A DNA stretch of 64,000 nucleotides from Spizellomyces punctatus DAOM BR117 (Eukaryota; Chytridiomycota; Chytridiomycetes; Spizellomycetales; Spizellomycetaceae), in assembly GCF_000182565.1 (NCBI RefSeq), contig NW_015971538.1:775736-839735 (forward strand), given 5' to 3'. The notes beneath the pieces were generated by a model, which was not told the origin of the DNA, did not search any database, and saw only the letters and a list, made by a program, of their open reading frames with translations. Positions 25,382 through 37,275 of this stretch are shown piece after piece. Positions within the stretch are counted from its first letter, which is position 1. Every line of letters starts with the position of its first letter. A program made the translations under genes and the position numbers.

Positions 25382-25755
25382 ACGATTTTATTCAAAGGTT
25401 TTTGACTGTAACAGACATTGGTTATTGGGGAAATTTGGATCGCCGGGACAAATTGTGCAGGATCTTCGTAGATGTACTCTGTTGTTTTTCACTATTGAAA
25501 TTAGAGCTAGCCTCTGTGTATTTATAGATATTATTATATGAATGAAATGATAGCCGTGGACGCTTGCTGGATGGTCGCTGTCGAAGGAAAACCCTGCAGG
25601 AAAGGACCGATCCCAATGCAAATAACCGGTGACATCCATTACGTAAGTGGGTGCCCTGCATTCGGCCCTTAATTGTGACGGGTCCCTCCCAAGTTCCCAC
25701 GTCGTTGCTCGGATTGCCAGAAGGCTCGTTCTCGTGCGGAATCCTTCAAGTTACA
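25382..25755. other. intergenic, TLC gene to zinc transporter
   Basis: About 370 bases, no gene recognised. It probably contains the 3' UTR of the TLC gene and the promoter of the zinc transporter. Confidence 0.5.
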
Positions 25756-27358
25756 ATGGCGAACATCCTACTCGCAGTTGCATATGTTCTGGGCTCGACA
25801 CTTGCCTGTGTTTTGGGAGCGGCAACAATATTCATCAACAGAATACCTTTCACCCAAACCAAGCTCATAGAGTCGAGAGCTTTCATGGCTCTGGCAATGA
25901 GTATCAGTGCGGGAACACTCTTGTATACGAGTCTGGTGGATCTCATTCCAGAAGCCCAAGAGAACCTCCGAGAGAGCAAAACTTTCAAAAAGAGCGCCGA
26001 CTTCATTTTACTTGGGCTATTTATCCTCGGTGTTGGAATGACCATGGGCTTGAACAGTAACGTGTCCTTGCCACTCTGCGCGCAGTGAAGTTATCTATGT
26101 GTTCTCACCAAGCTCAATTTTACTAGAACTGCTTCTCTGGTTTAATCCTTCTGGCCACGGTTGCGCATGTCACGTCGACATAAAACCAACCGCAATTGAC
26201 GACACTTCTTCCGCAGATGACTATGATTATGACAAATCGGATGACGCTATAGGGAACGACAGGCGCTCAAGCACCTATACTGTAGATGTACGATCACTTT
26301 CTTCACGACTACCCGAATTTGCCGATAGCTGGGAAGAGGATCAATGGATACGTGAAATTGAGGCGCGGAGGAATTATGGGGCCATTCGACCATTCCCGCC
26401 ATCTTCAACAACGAAAGGGAAGCAGTCACAACCTCCTGTATCAACTCAGGATGCGGAATTGGAATATGGCAATGCGCCGCTGATCGGAGAAGATGTTGCT
26501 CATTGCAAATCTAATGGTGGCTGCGATATGGCCGGAAATTGCGCTCAACCTCCAGTGGGCGAGCTATCGCGCTCAGTTAACGTCGTCCCGACAAAACCGA
26601 ACGGAGGGCACTGCCATCATCCCAATTCACATCACCAGCACCATCATCACCATCATCATCATGATCAAAACAATCACCACCACCACCACCACGCCCATCA
26701 CCATCACCACCATTCGGATGACTATGAGGAAGAATCGTCCTCTACGCAATATGCGGCCCTGCTTGCCCCTCGTCCCAGCGCACCCACCCGAAACCCGTCC
26801 TCCAGAATGTACAGTGTCGGCCTTGCAACAGCTGTAACAATTTCCCTCCACAAACTTCCAGAGGGCTTTGTTATTTTCACAACGACAGCATTTTACTCTA
26901 ATAAAACGACTGGGGCTCTCATATTCCTAGCGTTATCCTTGCACAACCTAACAGAAGGACTTGCGATTGCGCTGCCCATATTTCTTGGGACATCGAATCG
27001 GAAACGGGCATTTGGGTATGCGGCAGCATTGGGCGGTTTGACACAGCCTCTGGGAGCTATTTTGGGATGGTTTCTGGTGTGCGTAGGGAATCCGGCGAGA
27101 ACCGCCCATTGCGCCGCGGCTCATCATGATTTGCATGGAGGAAAGGCATTACCAGGATGGGAAGCAGCCTTTGGGTGCCTATTTTCCTTTGTCTCGGGAA
27201 TGATGTTTTGGGTTGCGGCCGATGGGTTATTGCCCGCTGCATGGAGTGTGGCGGGCCGTCATGAAGAAGGCGATCGGCATGCTGGCAAAAAGTATGTGAG
27301 CATTGGGTTGGTGGTGGGTGTCGTTTTGATGATATTCTGCGAGGCGCTTATGGCGTAG
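25756..27358 (+). CDS. ZIP-family zinc transporter, ZRT3-like
   Basis: Two exons (25756-26056, 26127-27358) encode 510 residues. ZIP proteins move zinc into the cytosol; yeast Zrt3 releases vacuolar zinc. TM1-3 are near residues 1-100 (ILLAVAYVLGSTLACVLGAA, SAGTLLYTSLVDLIPEA, FILLGLFILGVGMTMG). A long hydrophilic loop of about 250 residues follows, with an extreme histidine cluster (about residues 268-298) broken only by Asp, Gln, Asn and Ala. TM4-5 carry the two metal-site signatures, ISLHKLPEGFVIF and LSLHNLTEGLAIALPIF (H-x3-EG). The last helices are FGCLFSFVSGMMFWVAADGL and IGLVVGVVLMIFCEALMA. The H-K-x-P-E-G plus H-N-x-x-E-G pair resembles Zrt3. The internal loop is much larger than in most ZIPs. 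Confidence 0.9.
26628..26713 (+). repeat. CAC/CAT-rich simple sequence encoding a histidine tract
   Basis: A run of almost pure CAC/CAT codons inside the zinc transporter loop. It encodes about 30 residues dominated by His. Slippage during replication could change its length between strains. Confidence 0.9.
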
Positions 27359-27720
27359 CAGCTTTGTATGCGTTTCAGTTTGTAAAATATTGGATCACAA
27401 CTTTGGGCCTCTGGAATTCACTGATACAGATCGTGGCTATTTTTATTAATTCCAAAAATTGTACAAAACACACCTTCCACGCAGCTTTCTCCCTTAAAAA
27501 GAAGTAGGATGCGCAGAAAACAGGTGTCCCAGCACGTGCTCAAATAATGTCGCTAATTATATTATGGATATCGTTAATGTGCATTTTTGGCTGCAATTTC
27601 TTCCTTTTCTTGATTAGTTGAGGTATGGATATCTGATGGACGAGGTATTATTTAAACAAGTTTTTGAGCTGCAGAAAAGTGACATCAGTGAACCATCACA
27701 CGAAGCACAACTGAACGGTG
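27359..27720. other. convergent 3' region
   Basis: About 360 bases between the converging zinc transporter and CRP1-like genes; AT-rich, no gene seen. Confidence 0.5.
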
Positions 27721-29444
27721 TCAATGTCTTGCCTTTTTCAGGAAGCCACCTTTCTTCTTGCCGACCGATCCAGATGTAGCGGTAGTGGGTTTCGCCTCGG
27801 GCTTTGTGAAAACGAATATACGCATCTGAGTACTATGCAAAACTAAAGATGCCTGTGCACAGAAATACCTTCTCTGCCGGAGTCTCAGTAGGAGTCGCCG
27901 TTTCCTTAGCAGCTTCCTTGGTGGTGGCAGGGGTTTCCTTGACGGGGACAGCGGGTGTAGGTGGTTCTGTTGGCACAATACTCTCCGAGGGCGGGGGAAC
28001 AGCCGCGGTCTCCGGCACACTGGTAGGAGCGGGCGCAGCCGACTCCGTCGTTTTGGGTTCTTCGGCTTCATTGCTTGCTGATGCAGCACTCGCTCTGAGG
28101 CTGTTCAAAGCAGCCTCTGTAACATTATCCGATTTTGCGGGGCTCTCTTCTTTCGCGACGGCGGTACCTTCCAGCGGAGGTGTTGCGATGGGAATCGCTT
28201 CCAACGCCAAAGGTGCTTCAGACGTAATGGCAACAGCTGCAGCGGACACAGGAGCAATTTCCGCTGCGGCAGATTTCTCCACGATAGGTTCCTCCACAGC
28301 CCCCAGTTCCTCCACGACAGGGGTGGTGGCTTCGGTAATGGGTGCAGGGGTCGCTTCCACTTTAACCGATTCGGCCGGTTCGACAATGTCTTTGATCTCC
28401 GGTACAGTAATCTCGGTGGGCCCGGGCACTTCGACAGAGGCTGGCGCAGCTTCAACTTCGACGACCTCCTCAGCGGAAGGTGTGTCAACCTTGTCCTCCA
28501 CCTTGGGCTCAACGACTTGGGTTTCGACAGGTGCAGCACTAACTTCCGGAACAGGAGCTGCCAAAACTTCAGACGGTGTATCCTCCACCTTGGGCTCTTG
28601 CACGCTAATGGCTGCGACCGGCGCAACCTCAGCCTGTGTCTCTTCGGCAGCTTCAAGAGGTTCGGGGACGACAACCTCTGCGGGTGTTTCCTCTTTGGCT
28701 TCCTCCACAGGCGCTCCACCCGTAGCAGGTTGTGTCTCTACTTCTACAGTATCTTCAGCATGTACTGGAGTGGCTTCGCTCGCTGCAGGTACTTCAGCGG
28801 GAACCTCAACAGGAGCAGACTCTGCGAGAACTTGGGGTTCTTTGGCAGTCACCTCTTCAGCCTTTTCAACAGGAGCGGGCACCGTAGTGGATTGCGGAGC
28901 GGGACCCGAGGCCGGCTCGGCAGATTCCTCAGGAAATGTGAAAACGTTGTTCTGATTGCCCTGTTCGGATGGATATTCCGGTCAGCAGCCGTGAAGAAGA
29001 GCAGATCAGGCGACATTGCAGCACTCACACTTTCATCGGTTTCAATTTCATAGTTGTCAGCATTCTTCCAATCGTCATCGACAACGAACTTGAATGCAAT
29101 CTTGGTGTTTGCGGGCAGGTCGAGCTTCGCGCGATGGATGCCGTCTTCACCCTGATAAACAACATCAATCACGTTAACGCGATTCTCGGCAAAATAGACA
29201 TATCCCCAACTCCTCTCACCTTCACCGCTACATTCTCTTGTTTCCAGTCATCAAAATCGCCAGTGAGAATGACCTAGATTGACAAAAGACCTTCACTCAG
29301 CAACGATCACTAGTATCGTGTGATAGGACACCCCTTCTGCGACATTCAGGACAACGTCGGTGGAGAGCGACCGAAACTCTCTTACGCGCCCGTAATGCGT
29401 ACCTTTTCACCGCCTTGTTTCCATTCAAATATCTGAAGAACCAT
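27721..29444 (-). CDS. CRP1/MDG1-like protein with AMPK-type glycogen-binding (CBM48) domain
   Basis: Start ATG 29444. The spliced N-terminus reads MVLQIFEWKQGGEK, then VILTGDFDDWKQENVAVK, then the exon NRVNVIDVVYQGEDGIHRAK, and LPANTK-IAFKFVVDDDWKNADNY-EIETDES. This is the early-set glycogen-binding fold of AMPK-beta type (W in FEW, G-x-FDDW, K-F-V-V-D-x-x-W). A very long Ala/Pro/Glu/Val-rich disordered region of about 320 residues follows. The protein ends in a short basic exon, GKKKGGFLKKARH. This order (N-terminal CBM48, acidic low-complexity body, KKKGGF-type basic end) is that of yeast Crp1 (cruciform DNA-binding) and Mdg1. The glycogen or DNA role here is inferred only. The border of the last exon is either 27830 or about 27803; both keep phase. 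Confidence 0.82.
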
Positions 29445-29505
29445 ATTGGTCAAACACTATTGTACTCGTTCAAAATGGACGCTGGAAAGTACGCAAGACG
29501 TTGAG

Positions 29506-29829
29506 ATGAAATCTTCTGGGGCAGCGCGCGAAGAGACTCTTCGTGGCGATAACCTACCAGTGATGAGAAGAGCGATAAAACCCGGCAATCGGTGCAAAAT
29601 GGAAGCGGGAAGAAACGATAAACAGTCGTCGGACTTGCGCTCGATAATTTTTGGCGGGACGGGCGGTTCAACTGAGCCACAGGCTACTGTGGCTGATGCG
29701 CATGTTAAAGAAGCCGCTTCTGGAAAACGCACGAGGGCTAAGAGCTCACAAGCTGTTGATTTTGTTTTGAAAGATGAACGGATTGGCATGACTTGTCCAT
29801 GGAGTGGGTTTTCGTTGGGAAACCGATGA
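29506..29829 (+). CDS. possible small basic protein, uncertain
   Basis: An open frame in the 890-base gap between divergent CRP1-like and cullin-4 genes. From ATG 29506 it reads MKSSGAAREETLRGD and about 107 residues in all, including SSDLRSIIFGGTGG and a basic GKRTRAKSSQ stretch, with no cysteine cluster or membrane segment. The IIFGG motif is faintly like those in small microtubule-associated SPIRAL1/Jupiter proteins, but this is too short to rely on. It begins only about 60 bases from the CRP1-like start on the other strand, so it could be a chance frame in a promoter. Confidence 0.3.
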   Translation: MKSSGAAREETLRGDNLPVMRRAIKPGNRCKMEAGRNDKQSSDLRSIIFGGTGGSTEPQATVADAHVKEAASGKRTRAKSSQAVDFVLKDERIGMTCPWSGFSLGNR

Positions 29830-30335
29830 TGGGTTTATTGTTATAGGTTCATACGGGCATATAGTAGTCAATACCTGTTTTTGTCGTTTACAGGCTACCG
29901 AGTTGCAAAAGCGCGCTCAGCATGTGTGTTTCCTTTCGGCACATTGTCAGCATGAGATCCTCTGATGGTTAATAGCTTGAGTGTCAGTCTGAAAGGGCAT
30001 GTCAAAGCATCAATGTTGTAAATGTATAATGTGTCTCCGAGTGTAGTTCCTGTGCTAAGAGATATTACGAACCTATGAGTCAGACCACTTCCCATCACTC
30101 TGGGTGATCGTATTCATCTGCAGTCGGGCAAGAAGGATCCATTTTATCCATGATCATAGTCTGCCTCGAAAAACAAGATTGCATTTCATACTTTATCTTG
30201 CTTCAGAACCCGGTATAGGCCAGGTTCCATCTTCGAAGGAAAAAGTGCGTGAGATAGTCGGCGCGGGTAGACCAAGAAGCCAAATTAGGAGTTGCGATAG
30301 TTGTCCCATCAAGAGGAGTGGCGAGAGGAAGTAGC

Positions 30336-33300
30336 ATGAGCACACGCCTTCGAAACTCTGGTGAGAATCTTTGACGTTATCTGCCACAAGCCCTCTCCTG
30401 GTAAGCATTCTGACGCATTCTGGGGCGGTTCCCTGTTATTTGCAGATACTAAAAAGAGGAAAACAACCGACACCCAGTTGCCAATATCGCATTTTCAGCA
30501 GTCTACACTTGACCATTTTGCCAACCGTGCTGTTGCTGACGGGTCGTCGTCACTGACCGGCGCGAAGAAGCCGAGGCTGGAGATGCAGTCAAAAGTGAAC
30601 AGCGGACCAGCACGAAACGGCGTTTATCTTGATCTGACCAGCTTGTCGCCTTCGGCAATGGAAGATTCAAAGTATGGTTGTGGCTTTGGTGGGGATGCAA
30701 AAGGCAAGGGAAAGGCTCCTGCTGGTAGGCCTGATAGCCCCATTGCTGTGACTGCACCACTAGCGCGGGGCAGAAGAGAACCTGGACAAAAGCTGGTCAT
30801 TAAAAGTTTTAAAGGTAGCTTGAGGTGGAGTATTCTGTTTTGAGTATGCTAGGCGCACTTCTGACACCATGCGCAGTAAAGCCAAAGTTACCGGAAAATT
30901 TTGTCACCGACACATGGAAAAAGCTGGAGCAGGCTGTCCATGCTGTTCATGAGAGTAGGCCCGTTGCAGATAGTCTGGAAGAACTGTACAAGGTGCGGTT
31001 AACAGCATCGGTCGTATAAGTACGTCGACGGACTCTGAGCTAAGAAGTGCGGTGGTAGGCGTGCGAAAATCTTTGTCATCACAAGAAAGCGGATGAATTA
31101 TACTCAAAATTACGGGACGTCTGTGATCAGCACATTCAAAAGGAATTAGGAAAGATTAAAAGGTAAGATTTAGGCATGCATTGGGATAGAGACTGACTTG
31201 ATACTAATTTTTGCGAAAGTACCCATGATATTTCTATATTGAAGATCGTTCACGAATGTTGGAGCAACCATTGCAGACAGATGGTATGTGATTAACAGCC
31301 GGTTAAGCTTCTAGATGATAAAACTGATCCCATCTGCAATGAAAGATCTTAATCAGGAGTATCTTCCTGTACTTAGACCGCACCTACGTCCTGCAAACAT
31401 CTGGATTGCGGTCACTATGGGACATGGGCTTGGATCTTTTTCGCGAGAGGATAATGGATGACATGCAGCCGGTAAAACTGAAAACCGTCAAAGCCCTACT
31501 GGACGAGATAGAGCGAGAAAGGTATCTAATAGCTGCCGCAACCCATACATATCTGGTCCGAATCATTGATGGCTATGGCCTCCAGAAACGGAGAACAAGT
31601 AGAGCGCGAGCTTCTCCGATCACTGCTTCGTATGTTTCTCGAGCTGTCAATATACTTTTCAGGCTTCGATGCCGCTTTTCGTGAGCGGACGGAATCGTAT
31701 TATAGAGAGGAAAGTGATAGACGGATAAATGCTCTGGACAATGAGGGATCGGGGGGAGGAAACGTAGCACGGTATTTGGAACATGTAGAGATTCGGCTTC
31801 AGCAAGAAGTTGAGCGCTGCTCCGCTGGTCTGGGATATCTTGATGCTGGCAGCAAGAAGGGACTTGTTACTGTCGTAGAGACACAACTCCTCAAAAGACA
31901 TGTCAAGACCTTGCTTGATAAGGGTAAGCACCGGCATCTTCACCTTGTAATTTCCATACGGCATACTCTAACTTCTTTCAAGGATTACATGAGCTCATGG
32001 AGGACACTCGCACCACGGATCTGGCAAGAATGTATACATTGTTCAACCGCGTAGGAGCTACAGAGGACCTTCGAAAAGCCTTTTCACAGTACATACGGGT
32101 AAGCTTTATAAAGAAATGGAGATTAGGACTCCCTGTGTGGCAATTCAGACTCCGTTTTTCCATGTAGAAAACGGGATTGACCCTCGTCAGCAGCGAAGCT
32201 CGAGATCCGACCATGGTCGATGATCTTCTCAAATTCAAAACGCGAGTAGACCATCTGTGGGAAAAATCGTTTGCCAAAAATGAAAGCTTTGGCAACGCGT
32301 TGAGAGAAGCGTTCGAATTCTTCATCAACCAACGTCAAAACAAACCTGCGGAGTTGATCGCAAAGTATGTCGATGTCAAGCTCCGAAGTGGCAAGGGGGT
32401 GACGGAAGAAGAACTTGAGGTTGCACTGGATCAGTGTCTGGTCTTGTTCAGATTTATTCACGGTAGGGGACATAAGTGCTGGTCGAACCTTTGGCCGGAA
32501 CCTGGCTAATATTGCAACAGGAAAGGACGTCTTTGAAGCTTTCTATAAGAAGGATCTGGCAAAGCGACTGCTACTCCAGCGCAGTACCAGCGTAGACGCT
32601 GAGAAGAGCATGTTGAGTAAACTGAAAACTGGTAGGTGTGGTTAACGGCCGTACTAGCGCTTGACATGACCGGTTGACCTGAATGATTTATAGAATGTGG
32701 GCCTAATTTCACATCGAAATTGGAGGGAATGTTCAAGGATGTGGAAATCTCTCGAGACTACATGACAAGTTTCCGTGAGGTGCGTTTGGCTCGTTTTCCT
32801 TTGCATGAACCCACGTGATCCCAACTGTTGGCGGTTTAGTCTCCACGATACACCAACCAGCTTGGAGCAATCGAGCTTTGTGTCAACGTGTTGACGCAAG
32901 GGTACTGGCCGACGTATCCGCCAATTAACGTCAACTTGCCAGATGAGGTTGGGATCAGATACATTGTTGATGAATTTCATTCAGAAACGGTTTTAACATG
33001 CGCATCATTCTAGTTATCACATTGCCAAGATGTATTCAAGGACTTCTACATGCATAAGCACAGCGGTAGGAAGTTGACGTGGCAGAATTCCCTTGGCACT
33101 TGCATCCTCAAGAGCAATTTCAACAAGGTAAGTGAGCGATGGAGTTCCGACAGCTTGATTTGTCCTTAACTGTCAACGTATGACTGTAGGGCAAGAAGGA
33201 GCTCTCGGTATCGCTGTTCCAAGCGATTGTCCTCCTCTTGTTCAATGACGAGACACATCACACGTACACAGAAATTCGAGAAGCTACAGGGTTAGAGGAC

Positions 33301-33774
33301 AAGGAGTTAGAGCGAACTTTGCAGTCTCTAGCATGTGGCAAAGTTCGTGTCCTAAACAAAACCCCCAAAAGCAAGGACGTCTCTCATTCCGATTCGTTCG
33401 AATTCAACGCGAGCTTCGAATATGCGTTGTATCGAGTCAAGATCAATCAAATCCAGATGAAGGAGACATCCGAGGAACAAAAGGATACTGAGGAGCGGGT
33501 TTTCCAAGACCGGCAGTACCAGGTCGATGCAGCAATTGTTCGCATCATGAAGATGCGCAAGACATTGAGTCATTCATTACTCATGACGGAACTGTTTGAT
33601 CAACTAAAGTTCCCTATTAAGGTGGGCAATGTATCTGAGGGTTGAATCAGCACTGCTTACTGAATCCCATCATATCAGGCTGCCGATCTGAAGAAAAGGA
33701 TCGAGTCCCTTATTGACCGTGATTATCTCGAGAGGGATGCCAAAGACCCGACTGTATACAACTATTTGGCCTGA
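30336..33774 (+). CDS. CUL4: Cullin-4, scaffold of CRL4 ubiquitin ligase
   Basis: Cul4 binds DDB1 at its N-terminus and Rbx1 at its C-terminus to form E3 ligases for replication, repair and chromatin substrates. The 25-base first exon (30336-30360, MSTRLRNS) joins in phase to 30446, giving [21 protein letters not shown] basic disordered leader of about 130 residues precedes [10 protein letters not shown] and the cullin repeats. Landmarks: [126 protein letters not shown] and the end [23 protein letters not shown]. The neddylation lysine lies in [11 protein letters not shown]. More than ten introns. The KLVIKSFK and QSLACGK sequences point to Cul4, not Cul3. Confidence 0.96.
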
Positions 33775-34090
33775 TCCGCGGCCTCTGGCGCTCTCAATGT
33801 AATTATGCATATATCAAATAGCCCGTTTCTTCTTGATCTGGGTTCTGGCCATTTGAAACATGGCCTTTTACATATCTCGTTGAATATATTGTGTATTGAA
33901 TTCGTTCTTTGGCGCCAATCGCCAGTGGCCGTGCAAGCCACATCCGCGCCACACCGGTTGTCGCCGTGCATGGAGATTTGGGTCGGCTCGCAAGTTGGCT
34001 TGGAAAGCTGGTCCGTGGTGGAAGGTGCGCGAATATTGGGGCCCCCCAACCAGCTAGACACTCCTGAACTTGTATCTTTCCTCTTAAAAT
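33775..34090. other. intergenic, CUL4 to NDUFA9
   Basis: About 315 bases with no gene recognised between two genes in the same direction. Confidence 0.5.
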
Positions 34091-35851
34091 ATGTTGAGGT
34101 CTTATGCTGTGCTGCCCCGCAAGACGGGAACGACCATCTTGGTGCTATCGGTACGGCCATACTCTGCCCATTTACCCAATCCTGCGAAGATGGCGGGCAA
34201 CAGTACTAACCTTGCGAGATCCGGCGTTATTTTCTATTTTACAGCGACAAGTTCACGACATTGTGAAACGTCCCGCCACCAACGAAGTCGTTGTCCAAAA
34301 GGGCCCGGGAGGTCGTTCCTCGGTCTCTGGTCACATTGCGACCGTTTTGGGATGTACGGGATTCCTAGGCCGTTATGTTGTGAATAACCTTGGTTCGTCC
34401 CATTTGTCTTTGGCCCTGTGCATGCACATGTCTGGTACTGGCGTAGGGTTGGCGCTTGCTGATGACCGTTTCACTGTGGCCGCCATGCAGGAAAATCAGG
34501 CACGCAAGTGGTTACTCCCTACCGAGGCACCGACGATGACCGGAGACATTTGAGGCTTATGGGCGATCTGGGACAGATTGTGCCACTGGTGAGGAAAGAT
34601 GAGGGATTGTAAAGACTTTACTGGGACGACGTGTTCAAAAATTACCTGCAGAGATTCGACATTCGTAACGAGGACTCCATCCGAGAAAGTGTTCGCCATT
34701 CCGATGTGGTGTACAATCTGATTGGGAAAGACTTCAAAACAAAGTATGGAGTTGGGGAATCGGTTTCCGTTATGTGAATTCTTATTGACATTTTCCAATA
34801 GGAACTTTACGTTCGAGCAAGTCCATGTAGAAGGTGCCGCGCGAATTGCGCGCATTTGCAAAGAGGAAGGTGTATCCAAACTTATCCACGTCTCGGCACT
34901 GAATGCCGATGAAAACTCGAATTCTCACTTTCTGCGGACCAAGGTATATTTATTGTGATGATCACTAAGGATGTTGTGAAGTATTGCCAATTAAACAAAC
35001 TCGCAACTCTGTGATCAAGGCCTTAGGAGAGAAGGCTGTCAAGGAAGAGTTCCCTGATGCTACGATCGTTCGCCCTGGAACGATGTATGGTCACGAAGAC
35101 AGATTCTGGAACCGGTTGGGATGTGAGTATGGTCCTGAAGGTACTCTAGTTTGTGTTCAATGTTCTCAAACGTCTTTGTAGGGTTTGTCAAATGGCTTCC
35201 TGGCGGCATCCCCATCTTGAACGGAGGGAAAACTCGCATAAGGCCCACATACGTAAGTACTAAATTCTTGATTCACTTTGTGGTCTATTAAATGAAGAAT
35301 ACCCTTTGCTGCAGGTCGGTGACGTAGCACACGTGCTTGCTAAGCTGGAAAAGGATGATCGAGCTGTTGGAAAAGTGGTGGAACTCTATGGGTGAGTTAC
35401 AAAGGACATTCTTTGAATCAGATGGTGCGCTGACGCACTTGTCAGACCAAAAGAGTACTACTATGCCTCACTAGTGGAGTTCTTCTTGGATGTTACCCGT
35501 CGTGACCTTGCCGCCGTTTACGTGCCAAAGTTCTTCGCCAAGACGGCCGCAGCTATCCTGGATAAGGGTATGGCTACCCCCATCATCGCCCCGGATGAAG
35601 TTGAGCGAGTGAGTACTTTCTGATTTTGAGGCCATGGGGACGACGCATAGCTGACATTGCGTGTATCAAAGCTTTACGTCGATGATAAGCCCACCTCTGG
35701 TGCCCTGACCTTTGCGGACTTCAACGTGAAGCCGCACACAGTAGAAGAGCAGATTGTCCGATTTGCTGGCTTGTACAGGGCACATGAATATCAACGGGCA
35801 CCATACGAGACGATTGTTCGCAAATACACGACGGAGGACGTTAAGCTTTGA
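34091..35851 (+). CDS. NDUFA9: NDUFA9, 39/40-kDa subunit of mitochondrial complex I
   Basis: Accessory complex I subunit with an atypical short-chain dehydrogenase fold that binds NADPH. Exon 1 ([20 protein letters not shown]) looks like a mitochondrial presequence. Then: [20 protein letters not shown] (dinucleotide-binding GxxGFxG), [109 protein letters not shown], and a C-terminal [20 protein letters not shown]. About nine exons join in phase; stop TGA at 35849-35851. A retained complex I indicates a respiring fungus. Confidence 0.96.
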
Positions 35852-36112
35852 GTTAAAGGGCTACGTGACAGATTACATGACTTTTTAAGACATATTCATA
35901 CCCTCATATGGTGGTTTTCAACATTTGTATGTCGCATCAGCGTTAAGTGCATCGAGCTGACAGTCAATTACAAAAAGCACATACGCACCGTAACCAGATG
36001 ACAATGCCTTAGCTACGTTAAAGATACGCAAAAACAATGAAGGGGTAGGTTCTCCGCCCTCACATCCATCTCATCCCTCCGAGCAACAGGAAAGGCACGT
36101 TGGCCATCAAAA

Positions 36113-36957
36113 CTATCTATCATCCAATTTCGTCGTACGTAAATACGGCAATACCGTCTTAAACCCCGGGAACAACCGTGCAGCCTCCTCATTGCTGACT
36201 CCATTATGTATAATCACTTCGTCTCCCTTCCCTGTCCAGTCTGCCGGTGTCGCGACCTTTCTCCTATCTCCCAATTGCAAAGAATCAATCGTTCGCAAAA
36301 TCTCGTTAAAGTTTCTTCCAGTGACAGCAGGATAAGTCATAATAAGGCGGATTTTGTTGGCAGGATCGATGATGAAGACGGAGCGAACTGTTAGAGGTAG
36401 CCCGCTTTTGTCGACATTGGACGGATCTTGATAGTCCAACATGTCGTAGAGTGTGGCAACTTTCCGATCGGCATCGGCTATAATTGGGAAGTCGACTTGA
36501 CAGCCCTGTAAATTGGATGAAAAGAGAACCTGTTGAATGTTCCTCCATCTTTCTTTATGAATACCTCAAGGGAAAAGCACATACCTGTGTTGTGTTGATA
36601 TCACTGATCCATTGTCCATGACTACTAAGATCGTTGCAAGACAATCCAATCACTTTTACATTCCGCGTTTGCCATTCTGTTCGTAGTCTTGCTACAGCAC
36701 CGAGTTCGGTTGTGCACACTGGGGCTTTTTGTAACCAACATGAGTGGTGAGGGGGAACGGATTAGTTGATAACTGTTGTACTAAACTACCACAACAAGTA
36801 AAGTGTCTCCACGTAGCCAACTGCTTTACTTACTGAAATCCTCCGGATGGGAAAATAGGATGGCCCACGCTCCTTCTTTCCAAGTATGGAATTCGACCTC
36901 GCCTTGTGTTGTCTCCGCCTTGAAATTCGGCGCTTCATCACCGAGGCGGAGGCCCAT
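36113..36957 (-). CDS. 1-Cys peroxiredoxin (PRX1/PRDX6 type)
   Basis: Thiol peroxidase that reduces hydroperoxides. Start ATG 36957 gives MGLRLGDEAPNFKAETTQG. Motifs: HTWKEGAWAILFSHPEDF, then across an intron TPVCTTELGAVARL with the peroxidatic Cys, VIGLSCNDLSSHGQWISDI, GCQVDFPIIADADRKVATLY, YDMLDYQDPSN, LTVRSVFIIDPANKIRLIMT, YPAVTGRNFNEILRTIDSLQ, and VATPADWTGKGDEVIIHNGV followed by the PYLR-containing extension typical of the Prx6/1-Cys class. No second resolving Cys is seen in the C-terminal part. About three to four exons. The start shows no clear mitochondrial presequence, unlike yeast Prx1, so a cytosolic location is possible. Confidence 0.95.
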
Positions 36958-37275
36958 TCTTGCAATGACTTTCAAGTGTGTGGAGGATGGGCAGTGCAGC
37001 CACCTTGAGTTCGCCCGTCGAGGCGGCGATGGAAATGGGCGGGAGGGATGTCTTGCAGCAGCGTGGGAAACACTTTTTTTTGTGTGTGCAGTGGTGAGAA
37101 CATTCCCCCCTACAGCCCAGCTATCGCGCAGTTAGTCATGGATATTCGCCATTTCTCACACGACCAAAGCGGTAGGTTCGATACTCGGTTGGTGCAAATT
37201 GACAATCGACATGGCAGCCTTTTTTTTTCAAGTAAAACTGGTAGAAACGATATTAGACTATGTACAATTATATTT
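36958..37275. other. intergenic, peroxiredoxin promoter / carboxypeptidase 3' end
   Basis: About 320 bases; T-rich and GT-rich runs near 37070-37085 and 37210. No gene recognised. Confidence 0.5.

Noticed and set aside
27849-28955. Plus-strand ORF of 368 codons, rich in Ser, Gly, Ala and Thr
   Set aside because: It is the antisense shadow of the Ala/Pro/Glu-rich body of the CRP1-like gene; biased GC-rich codons keep several frames open. The minus strand has the recognisable domain and splice phases.
33352-33573. Minus-strand ORFs within cullin-4, the PP2A scaffold, SEC15 and other genes
   Set aside because: They lie opposite strongly conserved coding exons and have no motifs of their own.
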